Counted from the first letter of the stretch, positions 15,938 through 24,543 are shown. The stretch is 37,074 nt of DNA from an uncultured Rhizobiaceae group bacterium (GCA_938044775.1 CALIOE010000160.1:1-37074); one strand, 5' to 3'. Notes: generated by a model from the letters alone, not told the origin. Numbers and translations are program-made.

Positions 15938-18127
15938 TCACGCAGCAGCTCTTTGCTTGGCGGCGCCATAGAAGGTATCGCCGCTGGCGGCCATGTTCTC
16001 GATCAGCTTGGTTGGCTTGAAATGATCGCCAAACCGGGCTGCGAGTTCGTTGGCGCGGTCCCGGAAGACTGCAGGGCCCATTTCATCAATGAACGACAAT
16101 GGCCCACCCGTATACGGCGCAAAACCAAATCCAAGGATCGCTCCCACATCTGCTTCGCGAATATCGGTGACGACGTTCTCTTCGACAGTCCGCGCAGCTT
16201 CCATAGCGATCGTGTACAGGAAGCGATCTTTGAGGTCTTTCACGTCCAGGCTCCCGGGGTCCTTTTGTGGATACATGTCCTTCAGTTCAGGCCAGAGCTT
16301 CTTCTTGGCGGGCTTTGGTGGATAGTCAAAAAAGCCTTTGCCACCCTTTTTGCCGATCCGCCCATGATCATCGACCAGCGTGTTGACCAGTTTCAAATGG
16401 TCAGGATTGACAGCATCTGCGCCGAGATCGGCGATGGTCTGTTTCATCACCTTCTGCGAAAGATCGATTGCAACTTCGTCATTAAGGGTGAGCGGGCCGA
16501 CCGGCATCCCCACCATCTTGGCGGCGTTTTCGACCATAGGTGCGGGGACGCCTTCAATCAGCATGTTCCAGGCTTCCTGCATGTAACGCATGACGCATCG
16601 GTTAACGTAGAAGCCGCGGGAATCATTGACCACGATGGGGGTTTTCTTGATTGCCAGGACATAGTCGATGGCCATGGCCAACGCATTGTCGCTGGTGTCT
16701 GCGCCCATGATGATCTCGACCAGCATCATGCGGTCAACCGGCGAGAAGAAATGGATGCCGATGAAATTATCTGCCCTTTTCGAGGCCTCTGCGAGTTCGG
16801 TGATCGGGATGGTCGAAGTGTTGGATGCGAAGATTGCGTCGTCGGCAATTACCGCTTCCGTACTCTCCGTTACGGTTTTCTTTATCCCTTTGTCCTCAAA
16901 CACCGCTTCAATGACCAGATCGCAGCCACCGAGCCTGGAATAGTCGTCAGTGGGTGTAATCAGGTTGAGCAGTGCGTCTTTTTTCTCAGCTGTAGATCGT
17001 TTGCGGGAGATCGCCTTATCCAGTGTCTCTTCGGACCAGGCTTTACCCTTGTCGGCGGCTTCCTGGTCGCGGTCGAGCAATACGACCTCGATGCCAGCCT
17101 TTGCTGTGACATAGGCAATACCTGCACCCATGAAGCCGGCGCCGATTACGCCGACCTTTTTGAGCTTGGATTTCGGTACATCCGGACGTCGGGCCCCTTT
17201 GTTCAACTCCTGCATATTGATGAACAATGAGCGGATCATCGCGCGGGCTTCCGGCGTTGTCAGCGTGTTGGCGAAGTAGCGGCTTTCCCGTTTCAGTGCC
17301 AAATCCATTGGCAGTTGCAGGCCTTCGTAAACGCATTTCATGATGTTCAACGCGTTCGGGTAATTTCCGTATGTTTCCTTGTGCATCAGCGCGTTGCCTG
17401 CGGAAATCATCTGCACACCCTGGGGCGACCAAATGTTGAGCGGAGGCTTGAAGCCTTTGACATCCCATGGCGCTTCCGCTTTTAGCCCGTCGCGGATCAT
17501 TTGTTTGGCGCGATCCACCACATCCGCGGCTGGCACAACTTCATGCACGAGGTTCAACTGTTTCGCCTTAGCCGGGCGATGTGACTTGCCCTGTAGCAGC
17601 ATCTGGACGCCATCCTGGGGGTTTACGAGGCGTGCAATCCGTTGTGTGCCGCCGCCACCGGGCAGCAGTCCGACCTTTACTTCCGGTAGGCCGACAGTCG
17701 CTTTTTCGTCGTCGGTCATGACACGGGCATGGCAGGCAAGCGCGATCTCAAAACAGCCGCCCATTGCCAGGCCATTGATAGCGCAAACATAGGGCTTGTC
17801 GCCCGCCTCCATTTTTCGAAGAGTCTGATTCAAACGATAGGCGCCATCGAACAACATTTGTGCCGCTTTTTCCTCGTCGCGCGCTTTTTCCTCAGCGTAA
17901 GTGCCGAGCATCGCCTGCAGCATGGTCAGATCTGCACCGGCGCCGAAAGTCTTCTTGCCAGACGTAATCACCGCACCCTTGATGGTGTCATCTGTGGCTA
18001 CTTTGTCTATCCATTGCTCGATCTCGTCCATGATGTCGTTGTCGATGACGTTCATCGTCTTGCCGGGCATATCCCAGGTGATCAGCGCAATACCGTCGCT
18101 GTCGGTTTCGAGGGTGAAGTTCTTCAT
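15938..18127 (-). CDS. bifunctional enoyl-CoA hydratase / 3-hydroxyacyl-CoA dehydrogenase (FadJ/FadB type)
   Basis: This is the multifunctional beta-oxidation protein. It hydrates trans-2-enoyl-CoA and oxidises the resulting 3-hydroxyacyl-CoA with NAD+. In the 729 residues the N-terminal crotonase domain (1-200) shows the oxyanion-hole segment FGAGAD (61-66) and the catalytic Glu in LPEVKVGLLPGGGGT. The Rossmann domain begins with VGVIGAGFMGAGI (about 325-337), and the dehydrogenase signature is IGIHFFSPVDRMMLVEII with its catalytic His. A C-terminal 3HCDH domain follows. ATG 18127 is chosen because GGAG lies 7 nt upstream, and two earlier in-frame starts lie in or at the end of the thiolase gene. 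It is 11 nt after the thiolase stop, the usual fadA-fadB pairing. Confidence 0.95.
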   Translation of the reverse strand: MKNFTLETDSDGIALITWDMPGKTMNVIDNDIMDEIEQWIDKVATDDTIKGAVITSGKKTFGAGADLTMLQAMLGTYAEEKARDEEKAAQMLFDGAYRLNQTLRKMEAGDKPYVCAINGLAMGGCFEIALACHARVMTDDEKATVGLPEVKVGLLPGGGGTQRIARLVNPQDGVQMLLQGKSHRPAKAKQLNLVHEVVPAADVVDRAKQMIRDGLKAEAPWDVKGFKPPLNIWSPQGVQMISAGNALMHKETYGNYPNALNIMKCVYEGLQLPMDLALKRESRYFANTLTTPEARAMIRSLFINMQELNKGARRPDVPKSKLKKVGVIGAGFMGAGIAYVTAKAGIEVVLLDRDQEAADKGKAWSEETLDKAISRKRSTAEKKDALLNLITPTDDYSRLGGCDLVIEAVFEDKGIKKTVTESTEAVIADDAIFASNTSTIPITELAEASKRADNFIGIHFFSPVDRMMLVEIIMGADTSDNALAMAIDYVLAIKKTPIVVNDSRGFYVNRCVMRYMQEAWNMLIEGVPAPMVENAAKMVGMPVGPLTLNDEVAIDLSQKVMKQTIADLGADAVNPDHLKLVNTLVDDHGRIGKKGGKGFFDYPPKPAKKKLWPELKDMYPQKDPGSLDVKDLKDRFLYTIAMEAARTVEENVVTDIREADVGAILGFGFAPYTGGPLSFIDEMGPAVFRDRANELAARFGDHFKPTKLIENMAASGDTFYGAAKQRAAA

Positions 18128-18138
18128 GGTCATTCTCC

Positions 18139-19347
18139 TTACACCCGCTCGATGATCGTTGCCGTGCCCATGCCGGCGCCAATGCAAAGAGTCACAAGTG
18201 CCGTGTTCAGATCGCGGCGTTCCAATTCGTCAAGAACTGTACCAAGTATCATTGCGCCGGTTGCGCCGAGTGGATGGCCCATGGCAATCGCGCCGCCGCA
18301 TACGTTCATTTTGTCGTGTGGGATGTCGAAGGCCTGCATGTAACGCAACACCACCGAAGCGAACGCCTCGTTGAGTTCGAACAGATCGATATCCTCAACT
18401 TTCATGTTGGATTTCCTGAGCAGCTTGCGGGTCACATCAACCGGGCCAGTGAGCATGATGTTGGGTTCGGAACCAATATTGGTAAAGGCACGGATTCTGG
18501 CGCGGGGTTTCAGTCCCATAGCTTTGCCGCCGTCTTCCGAACCAAGAAGTACGGCTGCTGCCCCGTCGACGATTCCCGAAGAGTTTCCGGCGTGATGAAC
18601 GTGATTAATTTCTTCCAATTCGGGGTAACGTTGCACAGATACGGCATCGAAACCGCCCATTTCACCCATCATGGCAAAGGATGCGTTCAACGACGCCAGG
18701 GATTGCATGTCGGTGGTCGGCCGCATGTGCTCATCGTGGTCCAGAATGGTGAGCCCGTTCATGTCCCTGACAGGTGCAATAGAGTTCTTGAACCGACCTT
18801 CACTCCACGCCTTGCCTGCACGCTTCTGGCTCTCGACCGCATAGGCATCCACATCGTCGCGTGAGAAGCCATATTTGGTGGCGATGATATCTGCTGAGAT
18901 GCCCTGTGGCACAAAGTAGGTTGGCACGGCTACCGAAGGGTCCATGGGCCATGCATTGCCTGCCGCACCGATTCCTACGCGTGACATGCTCTCAACGCCG
19001 CCGCCAATCGCGACATCATCAGCCCCGGCCATGATCTTGGAGGCAGCGAAATTGACGGAGTCGAGTCCCGAGGCGCAATAGCGGTTCAACTGAACACCAG
19101 CGACGCTTTCGTCGTAGCCGGCCTGAAGCACAGCTGTTCGGGTGATATCGCCACCAGCTTCTTTTACAGGATCCACGCAACCGAAAACCACATCATCTAC
19201 CAGCCTGGTATCCAGATCGCTGCGGTCGCGCAGGTTCTCCAGGATGCCCGCAGCCAGGTGGTTGGTTGGCACTTCGTGCAGCGAGCCATCCTTTTTGCCG
19301 CGCCCGCGTGGGGTACGAACATGATCATAAATAAATGCGTCAGCCAT
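18139..19347 (-). CDS. acetyl-CoA C-acyltransferase (thiolase)
   Basis: Thiolase performs the CoA-dependent cleavage that ends each beta-oxidation round. The 402 residues carry the nucleophilic Cys91 in NRYCASGLDSVNFA, the His-containing motif GGAIAMGHPLGATGA and the C-terminal LCIGAGMG with the second active Cys, so all key residues are present. ATG 19347 has AGGAGA 7 nt upstream; the open frame further upstream overlaps the GST gene and was discarded. The partnership with the hydratase/dehydrogenase 11 nt downstream suggests a FadA role in degradation and not acetoacetyl-CoA synthesis. Confidence 0.95.
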   Translation of the reverse strand: MADAFIYDHVRTPRGRGKKDGSLHEVPTNHLAAGILENLRDRSDLDTRLVDDVVFGCVDPVKEAGGDITRTAVLQAGYDESVAGVQLNRYCASGLDSVNFAASKIMAGADDVAIGGGVESMSRVGIGAAGNAWPMDPSVAVPTYFVPQGISADIIATKYGFSRDDVDAYAVESQKRAGKAWSEGRFKNSIAPVRDMNGLTILDHDEHMRPTTDMQSLASLNASFAMMGEMGGFDAVSVQRYPELEEINHVHHAGNSSGIVDGAAAVLLGSEDGGKAMGLKPRARIRAFTNIGSEPNIMLTGPVDVTRKLLRKSNMKVEDIDLFELNEAFASVVLRYMQAFDIPHDKMNVCGGAIAMGHPLGATGAMILGTVLDELERRDLNTALVTLCIGAGMGTATIIERV

Positions 19348-19379
19348 GGCCGATCTCCTGAGTATGCTTTGGGTGCCGA

Positions 19380-20006
19380 TTACTCTGTTGGCAGTAGTTC
19401 TTCTGGTGTGGCGAAGTTGGGCAGGTTTCCGATCCGTTCCAGCCAGGCCTTGATGTTGGGATAATCGTTCCAGTCGGTATCGTAGTGTTCCGGCCAGAAG
19501 CAATATCCGGCAAGCGAGAGGTCGGCGATGCTGACACCCTGTGTGGCAACGAAGTCTCGGCCGTCAAGCCTTCGCTCCAGCACCTTGAAAGCCTGGATCA
19601 TGCGCCCCTTCATAAATTGTGCCTCCGGGGTGTCGCCCTTCTTCATGAAGTGGGACATGAATCGGTATGCCGCAAGACTACCGGTGAATTTGTGATTATC
19701 GAACAGGATCCAGCGCAGGACCTCACGGTGCTCCTGCGCATTGCTGGCCGCAAACTGGTCGTATCGGTCAGCCAGATGCCAAAGCATCACGCCAGATTGG
19801 GTGATCACGGCGTCGTCCTGTGTATGGTCGATCAGCACAGGCACTTCGCCCATTTCATTGAGGGCACGGAACTCCGGCGTCCGGTTGGCGCCGTTCATGA
19901 AATCGACGAATTTGGGAGCCCAGTCAGCCTGCGACAATTGCAGCATGAGTGCCGGTTTGAAGGCGTTTCCGGATTCCAGAAAGCAGTGAAGCGTATAATC
20001 AGGCAT
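19380..20006 (-). CDS. glutathione S-transferase family protein
   Basis: The 208-residue protein has an N-terminal thioredoxin-like domain (YTLHCFLESGNAFKPALMLQ, then MGEVPVLIDH with the cis-Pro, and the glutathione-binding ITQSG) and a C-terminal helical domain (WILFDNHKFTGSL...SIADLSLAGYCFW with the N-capping-box Asp). The substrate is unknown. ATG 20006 overlaps the end of the thioesterase gene by 8 nt, which shows that it belongs to the same acyl-CoA operon. A role in detoxifying reactive acyl intermediates is plausible but unproven. Confidence 0.88.
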   Translation of the reverse strand: MPDYTLHCFLESGNAFKPALMLQLSQADWAPKFVDFMNGANRTPEFRALNEMGEVPVLIDHTQDDAVITQSGVMLWHLADRYDQFAASNAQEHREVLRWILFDNHKFTGSLAAYRFMSHFMKKGDTPEAQFMKGRMIQAFKVLERRLDGRDFVATQGVSIADLSLAGYCFWPEHYDTDWNDYPNIKAWLERIGNLPNFATPEELLPTE

Positions 20007-20445
20007 CAGCCTTTTCTCCAGGATCAAATTGCAGGCCATTAAAGGCTCTCAGTTTCGAACTCGAGGTTGCACGCGCTGCCAGTTCGCCGCTCTCGTCGTA
20101 AAGCTTGGCTTCCAGAAAAATCACGCTCTTGCCCGCCCGGGTAACCCAGGCCTCAACGATGATCGGCCCAAGGGGAACGGCTTTCAGGAAATGTGTGTGC
20201 AGGTCGATGCTTGCCATCGAGAATTTCATACCCAGCGAAATGAAGGCATTGAAGCCCATGGCGTCGTCCATCATGGCGGTTAGAAATCCGCCCTGGATGA
20301 CACCGCCGAAATTGATCATGTCCTTGTTCGGGGCAAATGACACCTTCGTGTACATCTTTTTGGAGTCGTGCTCGACCGGGACCAATCCCATCCACCTGGC
20401 AGAGGGGGGTGCCATGTCTTTGCTGAACGCGGCGGGCGAGGTCAT
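19999..20445 (-). CDS. PaaI-family acyl-CoA thioesterase
   Basis: The 148-residue hotdog-fold protein shows NFGGVIQGGFLTAMMDDAMGF, the long hotdog helix with the conserved G-G...D pattern, then ASIDLHTHFLKAVPLG and AWVTRAGKSVIFLEAKLYDE. PaaI-type thioesterases hydrolyse CoA esters, often to release stalled CoA. ATG 20445 lies 3 nt after the stop of the acyl-CoA dehydrogenase gene, whose last codons contain the AAGGAG ribosome-binding sequence. This makes the two genes translationally coupled. Confidence 0.9.
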   Translation of the reverse strand: MTSPAAFSKDMAPPSARWMGLVPVEHDSKKMYTKVSFAPNKDMINFGGVIQGGFLTAMMDDAMGFNAFISLGMKFSMASIDLHTHFLKAVPLGPIIVEAWVTRAGKSVIFLEAKLYDESGELAARATSSSKLRAFNGLQFDPGEKADA

Positions 20446-20448
20446 AAG

Positions 20449-21618
20449 TCAAAGACTCCTTGAGATCAGAACTTTCATGATCTCGTTTGTGCCACCATAA
20501 ATGCGCTGAACACGGGCGTCGCGGAACATGCGGGCGATCGGGTATTCGTTCATATAGCCATAACCACCGAACAACTGGACGCATTCGTCCATCACTTTGC
20601 ATTGCAAATCCGTGACCCAGTACTTCGCCATGGACGCAGTGGTTGCATCGAGTCCGCCGTCGAGATGTTGCTGGACACAATGGTCGACAAAAACGCGAGC
20701 CACGCTGGACTCTGTTTTCAGCTCAGCCAGTTTGAATTGGGTGTTCTGGAAATCGATGATCCGGTTGCCAAAGGCCTTGCGCTCCTTGACATAGTCAATT
20801 GTCAGCGCCAGCGCCCGCTCAATTGCGCAAATGGCCTGGTTGGCGATCAGCAGTCGTTCCTGCGGCAATTGCTCCATCAATTGATAAAAGCCCTTGCCCT
20901 CCTCTGGACCCAGCAAGTTGGACGTGGGCACCCGCACATCGTTGAAAAACAGCTCCGAAGTATCGTTGGACTTCAGCCCCACTTTGTCGAGGTTGCGTCC
21001 CCGTTCAAAACCTTCAAGGCCGTCCGTTTCCAGAATGATCAGTGAGGTACCTCTGGCGCCGGCTTTCGGGTCCGTTTTGACGACGACAACGATGATGTTG
21101 GCATGCTGCCCGTTTGTGATGAACGTCTTGGAACCATTGATCTTGTAATGGTTGCCGTCTTTGACCGCCGTGGTTTTCACGCCCTGAAGATCCGACCCGG
21201 CACCCGGTTCGGTCATCGCAATGGCGCCAATCAGTTCCCCGCTCGCCATTTTAGGGAGCCATTTCTGCTTTTGCTCTTCCGAGCCATAGTGGAGAACATA
21301 AGGCGCAACAATGGAGTTGTGCAGAGCCAGGCCGAAGCCATCGACGCCCACGTGCCCCATCGCCTCGGCGATCACCGCCTCGTGTGCATAGGTTCCACCG
21401 GCTCCGCCATAGGCCTCTGGCATGGAAGCGCATAACAAGCCTGCTTCTCCGGCCTTTTCCCAGACTTCCCGGTCCACCATTTCCTGCTTCTCAAAACGGT
21501 CATAGTGGGGAAGAACCTCTTCCTCCATAAACCGTTCGGTCATTTCTTCTAGCATGGCTACGTCGCCGGTTCGCCATGATGGAGCGGGGATGTCGAGGGC
21601 TTCGGTTGGGAGAGTCAA
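20449..21618 (-). CDS. acyl-CoA dehydrogenase, long-chain (LCAD)-like
   Basis: This FAD enzyme introduces the alpha-beta double bond in acyl-CoA. The 389 residues have the FAD-binding signature AIAMTEPGAGSDLQGVKTTA (about 132-151) and GSKTFITNG. The catalytic base is predicted to be Glu254 in LPQERLLIA, the position used by LCAD and isovaleryl-CoA dehydrogenase, because the usual C-terminal Glu is Gly here (IYGGTNEIM). The start is a TTG at 21618 with AAGGA 8 nt upstream. A 131-nt gap to the upstream dehydrogenase gene contains GC-rich self-complementary arms followed by TGTTTTAC, perhaps a weak processing or termination structure. Confidence 0.92.
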   Translation of the reverse strand: MTLPTEALDIPAPSWRTGDVAMLEEMTERFMEEEVLPHYDRFEKQEMVDREVWEKAGEAGLLCASMPEAYGGAGGTYAHEAVIAEAMGHVGVDGFGLALHNSIVAPYVLHYGSEEQKQKWLPKMASGELIGAIAMTEPGAGSDLQGVKTTAVKDGNHYKINGSKTFITNGQHANIIVVVVKTDPKAGARGTSLIILETDGLEGFERGRNLDKVGLKSNDTSELFFNDVRVPTSNLLGPEEGKGFYQLMEQLPQERLLIANQAICAIERALALTIDYVKERKAFGNRIIDFQNTQFKLAELKTESSVARVFVDHCVQQHLDGGLDATTASMAKYWVTDLQCKVMDECVQLFGGYGYMNEYPIARMFRDARVQRIYGGTNEIMKVLISRSL

Positions 21619-21749
21619 CTTGATCGTCCTTTTTAGTGTAAAACAGGCGGCTCAGGCGAGGCTGCACTCGTAGCCAACGCTGCGACCTGCCGCGACCAGA
21701 CCGCCCGAGATTGTATCGAGCGGGGCGCGACACCTTCTTTGCGAGTTCA

Positions 21750-23546
21750 TCAAAAACTCTCCGCGTCCATCGCCATCATAGTCTCAGCGCCTGTCTGTAT
21801 ACGTATCAGATGCGCGGCACTTTCAGGCAGAATGCGCTCCATAAAGAACTTGCCGGTCAACAGTTTGTTCTCGAGGAATTTTTCAGATCCGTTGGCACCA
21901 TTTGATAGTTTTGCCTGCGCGGTATGCGCCATCATCGCCCACATATGACCAAAGGCGACAAGGCCGAAGAGGTGCATGTAGTCGGTAGAAGCTGCGCCGG
22001 CGTTATCGGGATTGGCCATACCGTTCTGGACCAGCCACATTGTCGCCGACTGCAGATCGGTCAGGGCTTTCGAGAGCGGCTCGATGTAGGGCTTCATCTG
22101 CTCGTCGTCCTTGTGTTCGGAGCAGAATTTTCCGACTTCCTTGAAATAGGCTTGCACAGCGCGACCACCCTTGCTGGGCAACTTTCGCCCGACCAGGTCA
22201 AGTGCCTGAATGCCATTGGCGCCTTCGTAGATCATTGCAATTCGGGCATCGCGGACAAACTGTTCAACACCCTGGTCCTTGGTGTAGCCCGTTCCACCGA
22301 AAACCTGCTGAGCCATGACCGTGTTATCAAAGCCCTTGTCCGTGATCACGCCCTTGATCACGGGGGTCAACAGTCCCATGAGGTCATCCGCCGCTTCACG
22401 CACTGCATCATCATCGGAGCGATGGCTCAGATCACCTTTCAAGGCAGTCCAGTAGACCAGTGCACGAGCTGCCTCGTTAAACGAGCGGATCGTCATCAGC
22501 ACGCGACGGATATCCGGATGTACAATAATCGGATCGGCTTTCTGATCTGGAAATTTTGTCCCGGAGATTGAGCGTCCCTGAATTCGGTCGCGCGCCCAGT
22601 CGGCTGCGTTTTGGTAAGCGACTTCGGATTGGGCAAGGCCCTGAACGCCGACACCCAGGCGGGCCTCGTTCATCATCACGAACATCGCCTTCAATCCCCG
22701 GTGCTCGGTACCCACCAGATAGCCGGTTGCGCCTTCGTAGTTCATGACGCAGGTGGCGTTGCCGTTGATGCCCATCTTATGTTCCAGAGAGCCGCATGAG
22801 AGCGCATTGCGCTCGCCGGGATTGCCTTCGGCATCCAGAATGAATTTGGGCGCGACGAAGAGAGATATGCCATCAACACCTTCAGGCGCGCCTTCAATAC
22901 GCGCCAATACCAGATGGATGATGTTGGAGCTCATGTCGTGTTCGCCAGCCGAGATCCAAATTTTCTGACCGGTTATTTTGTAGCTGCCATCATCCTGAGG
23001 CACTGCCTTTGTGCGCATCATTCCAAGATCTGTGCCACAGTGAGGTTCGGTCAGATTCATGGTGCCGGACCACTCGCCCGACAGCATTTTCGGCACATAC
23101 ATTTGCTTTTGTTCTTCGGTCGCATGTTCGACCAACGCCGCTGCCGCACCTGCGGTCAGGCCGGGATACATGCCGAACGCCATATTTGCAGAGGAAACAT
23201 ATTCCTGAATTGCTGCGTTGAGAGTGGCTGGAAGACCCTGTCCGCCATATTCTTCCGGAAAGGGCAGGGCGCCCCAGCCGGATTCTGAGTACAGGTCATA
23301 GGCTGCCTTGAAGCCCTTCGGTGTTGTCACCGTATGGTCGTCATTCCAGATGCAGCCTTCCTTGTCCCCAATTTCATTGAGCGGCTGCAACACTTCTTCG
23401 GACATTTTGCCGGCTTCGCCGAGGATGGCTTCGATCATGTCGGGCGTTGCGTCGGCAAAACCGGGCAAATTGTTGTGGCGTTCGATGTTGAGAACGTCGT
23501 TGAGGATAAACAGCGAGTCTTCCAGGGGCGCGCGGTATGTGGGCAT
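21750..23546 (-). CDS. acyl-CoA dehydrogenase with C-terminal extension (FadE5/DmdC-like)
   Basis: At 598 residues this is the long ACAD subtype with an added C-terminal helical domain, which includes FadE5-like and DmdC-like (methylmercaptopropionyl-CoA) enzymes. Seen are GTMNLTEPHCGTDLGMMRTK, YKITGQKIWISAGEHD, and the C-terminal catalytic base Glu441 in RIAMIYEGANGIQALDL. It thus differs from the neighbouring enzyme, whose base is at the other position, which suggests different chain-length or branch preferences. ATG 23546 has GAGGAGA 6 nt upstream. It is the first gene of the operon, preceded by a promoter with a palindrome. Whether the substrate is a fatty acyl-CoA or a special compound cannot be decided here. 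Confidence 0.92.
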   Translation of the reverse strand: MPTYRAPLEDSLFILNDVLNIERHNNLPGFADATPDMIEAILGEAGKMSEEVLQPLNEIGDKEGCIWNDDHTVTTPKGFKAAYDLYSESGWGALPFPEEYGGQGLPATLNAAIQEYVSSANMAFGMYPGLTAGAAAALVEHATEEQKQMYVPKMLSGEWSGTMNLTEPHCGTDLGMMRTKAVPQDDGSYKITGQKIWISAGEHDMSSNIIHLVLARIEGAPEGVDGISLFVAPKFILDAEGNPGERNALSCGSLEHKMGINGNATCVMNYEGATGYLVGTEHRGLKAMFVMMNEARLGVGVQGLAQSEVAYQNAADWARDRIQGRSISGTKFPDQKADPIIVHPDIRRVLMTIRSFNEAARALVYWTALKGDLSHRSDDDAVREAADDLMGLLTPVIKGVITDKGFDNTVMAQQVFGGTGYTKDQGVEQFVRDARIAMIYEGANGIQALDLVGRKLPSKGGRAVQAYFKEVGKFCSEHKDDEQMKPYIEPLSKALTDLQSATMWLVQNGMANPDNAGAASTDYMHLFGLVAFGHMWAMMAHTAQAKLSNGANGSEKFLENKLLTGKFFMERILPESAAHLIRIQTGAETMMAMDAESF

Positions 23547-23678
23547 CAATATCTCCTCTGAGCCTGATCGGGCGAACCTTTTGCCCATCGCGCCGGAATC
23601 GGTTCGACGCACTCTCCATTGCTGAGCGCAATCTGCGCATAGTCTCTCGTCAAGACAACCACAATGTGACTGAGATAT

Positions 23679-23708
23679 AGTCTATTCTTACGTTTGCGTA
23701 AACGTCAA
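23679..23708 (-). promoter_or_regulatory. operon promoter with a palindromic operator in the spacer (MerR-type arrangement)
   Basis: On the minus strand TTGACG (23708-23703) and TAGACT (23684-23679) are spaced by 18 nt. The palindrome ACGTTT-N4-AAACGT (23690-23705) occupies the spacer and overlaps the -35 box. Binding between the -35 and -10 boxes is the classical MerR-family geometry. The motif resembles the LiuR-type sites described for acyl-CoA degradation genes of proteobacteria, as I recall them. The likely ligand is the MerR-family protein encoded at 23794-24225. Confidence 0.55.
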
Positions 23709-23793
23709 AATTTGTTGATCGAAATGGCCTGTCCACAGATGCGCAGCCGGTCGCCCCGAAAACTAAGGATTCTCCCGTGCAGAGAGGTGTGTT

Positions 23794-24225
23794 CTAATTC
23801 TGAAAGGATTCAGAGAGCTCAGCGATCTTTGATTCCAGATCATTGATGGTCGCGTCGGTCTCTACCCGGCGGTTTTCCAGTTCCCGCAATTGCGCCTCGT
23901 AGATTGACCGAAGTTTCCGCGCAGCGGTTTCGTCTGAATGCCGAAGCTCGTGCAGGTTAAGAATGTTGTTAATGGCACCAAGCGAGAGTCCGATGCGTTT
24001 TCCGAAAAGAGCAATGCGCAGACGTTCGCGATCCTGCGCATTGTAGAGCCGCGTAGTTCCTGACCGGCCGGGCGTAATTAAACCTCTGTCTTCGTAAAAA
24101 CGAAGTGTTCGAAGCGTGATGTTGAATTCACGTGCCAGATCACCGATTTTGTAGACCATCTTAGCGGTTGCGTCCCCAGTTTTCGAAAACGATGCCCCGG
24201 TCGCGTGTGTGTGCCCGTCGTTCAT
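23794..24225 (-). CDS. MerR-family transcriptional regulator
   Basis: The 143-residue protein has the MerR winged HTH (VYKIGDLAREFNITLRTLRF, then YEDRGLITPGRSGTTRLYNA) and a C-terminal dimerisation coiled coil from about residue 85 to the end. It has no cysteine, so it is not a metal or thiol sensor of the classical type. It fits the subgroup that controls fatty-acid and branched-chain acyl-CoA catabolism. The start is taken at ATG 24225, with AAGG nearby; starts at 24159 and 24300 are also in frame. The gene lies immediately upstream of the dehydrogenase-thiolase operon on the same strand, separated by 247 nt that hold a palindromic promoter. Confidence 0.85.
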   Translation of the reverse strand: MNDGHTHATGASFSKTGDATAKMVYKIGDLAREFNITLRTLRFYEDRGLITPGRSGTTRLYNAQDRERLRIALFGKRIGLSLGAINNILNLHELRHSDETAARKLRSIYEAQLRELENRRVETDATINDLESKIAELSESFQN

Positions 24226-24283
24226 TTGCCTTACCCTTTTGGTTGTGAGCAAAGACATATCCCGGGGCCTGGAATATGCGCCA

Positions 24284-24302
24284 ATATGTCCGTTTGACAT
24301 AT
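24284..24302. repeat. inverted repeat ATATGTC-N5-GACATAT upstream of the MerR gene
   Basis: Two perfect 7-bp arms, ATATGTC (24284-24290) and GACATAT (24296-24302), surround CGTTT. A third copy, GACATAT, is at 24254-24260. All three lie 29-78 nt upstream of the MerR start, where a promoter or operator is expected. The motif is not the ACGTTT palindrome seen at the downstream operon, so a different regulator may bind here. Confidence 0.4.
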
Positions 24303-24333
24303 ACTACGTTGTTTTTGCTGAATAACATCGGCT

Positions 24334-24506
24334 GAGTCAAACGCGAAACGCTTCCCTTGCGGAAGGTTTTGATGGTATTTTGCGGAACTGTGCTTGGAAA
24401 CCTCGCCCGCTGAACCGGATTGCAGCCATTTATTAAGAAACATTAACGACCTGTTTACCATGTTTGGTGAATGTGCGGCTAAGCCTTTGTGGGCGGATTG
24501 CGACTC
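24334..24506 (+). promoter_or_regulatory. podJ upstream region with CtrA-like box and two GANTC sites
   Basis: The 318 nt between the MerR start and the podJ start hold no gene. A TTAA-N6-TTAAC sequence (24433-24447) resembles the CtrA box, although the usual spacing is 7. GANTC sites, targets of the cell-cycle methylase CcrM, are at 24334-24338 (GAGTC) and 24502-24506 (GACTC). In Caulobacter, podJ is under cell-cycle control that involves GcrA and GANTC methylation, so these sites may matter. Single GANTC sites are common by chance. Confidence 0.35.
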
Positions 24507-24543
24507 GCTTGATCATTGGGTCGGACAAAAGTGAGAATAAACG

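Noticed and set aside
15953-17230. A 425-codon open frame on the plus strand opposite the hydratase/dehydrogenase gene
   Set aside because: It has no recognisable domain and lies wholly antisense to a well-supported gene; such frames arise from the codon use of the real gene.
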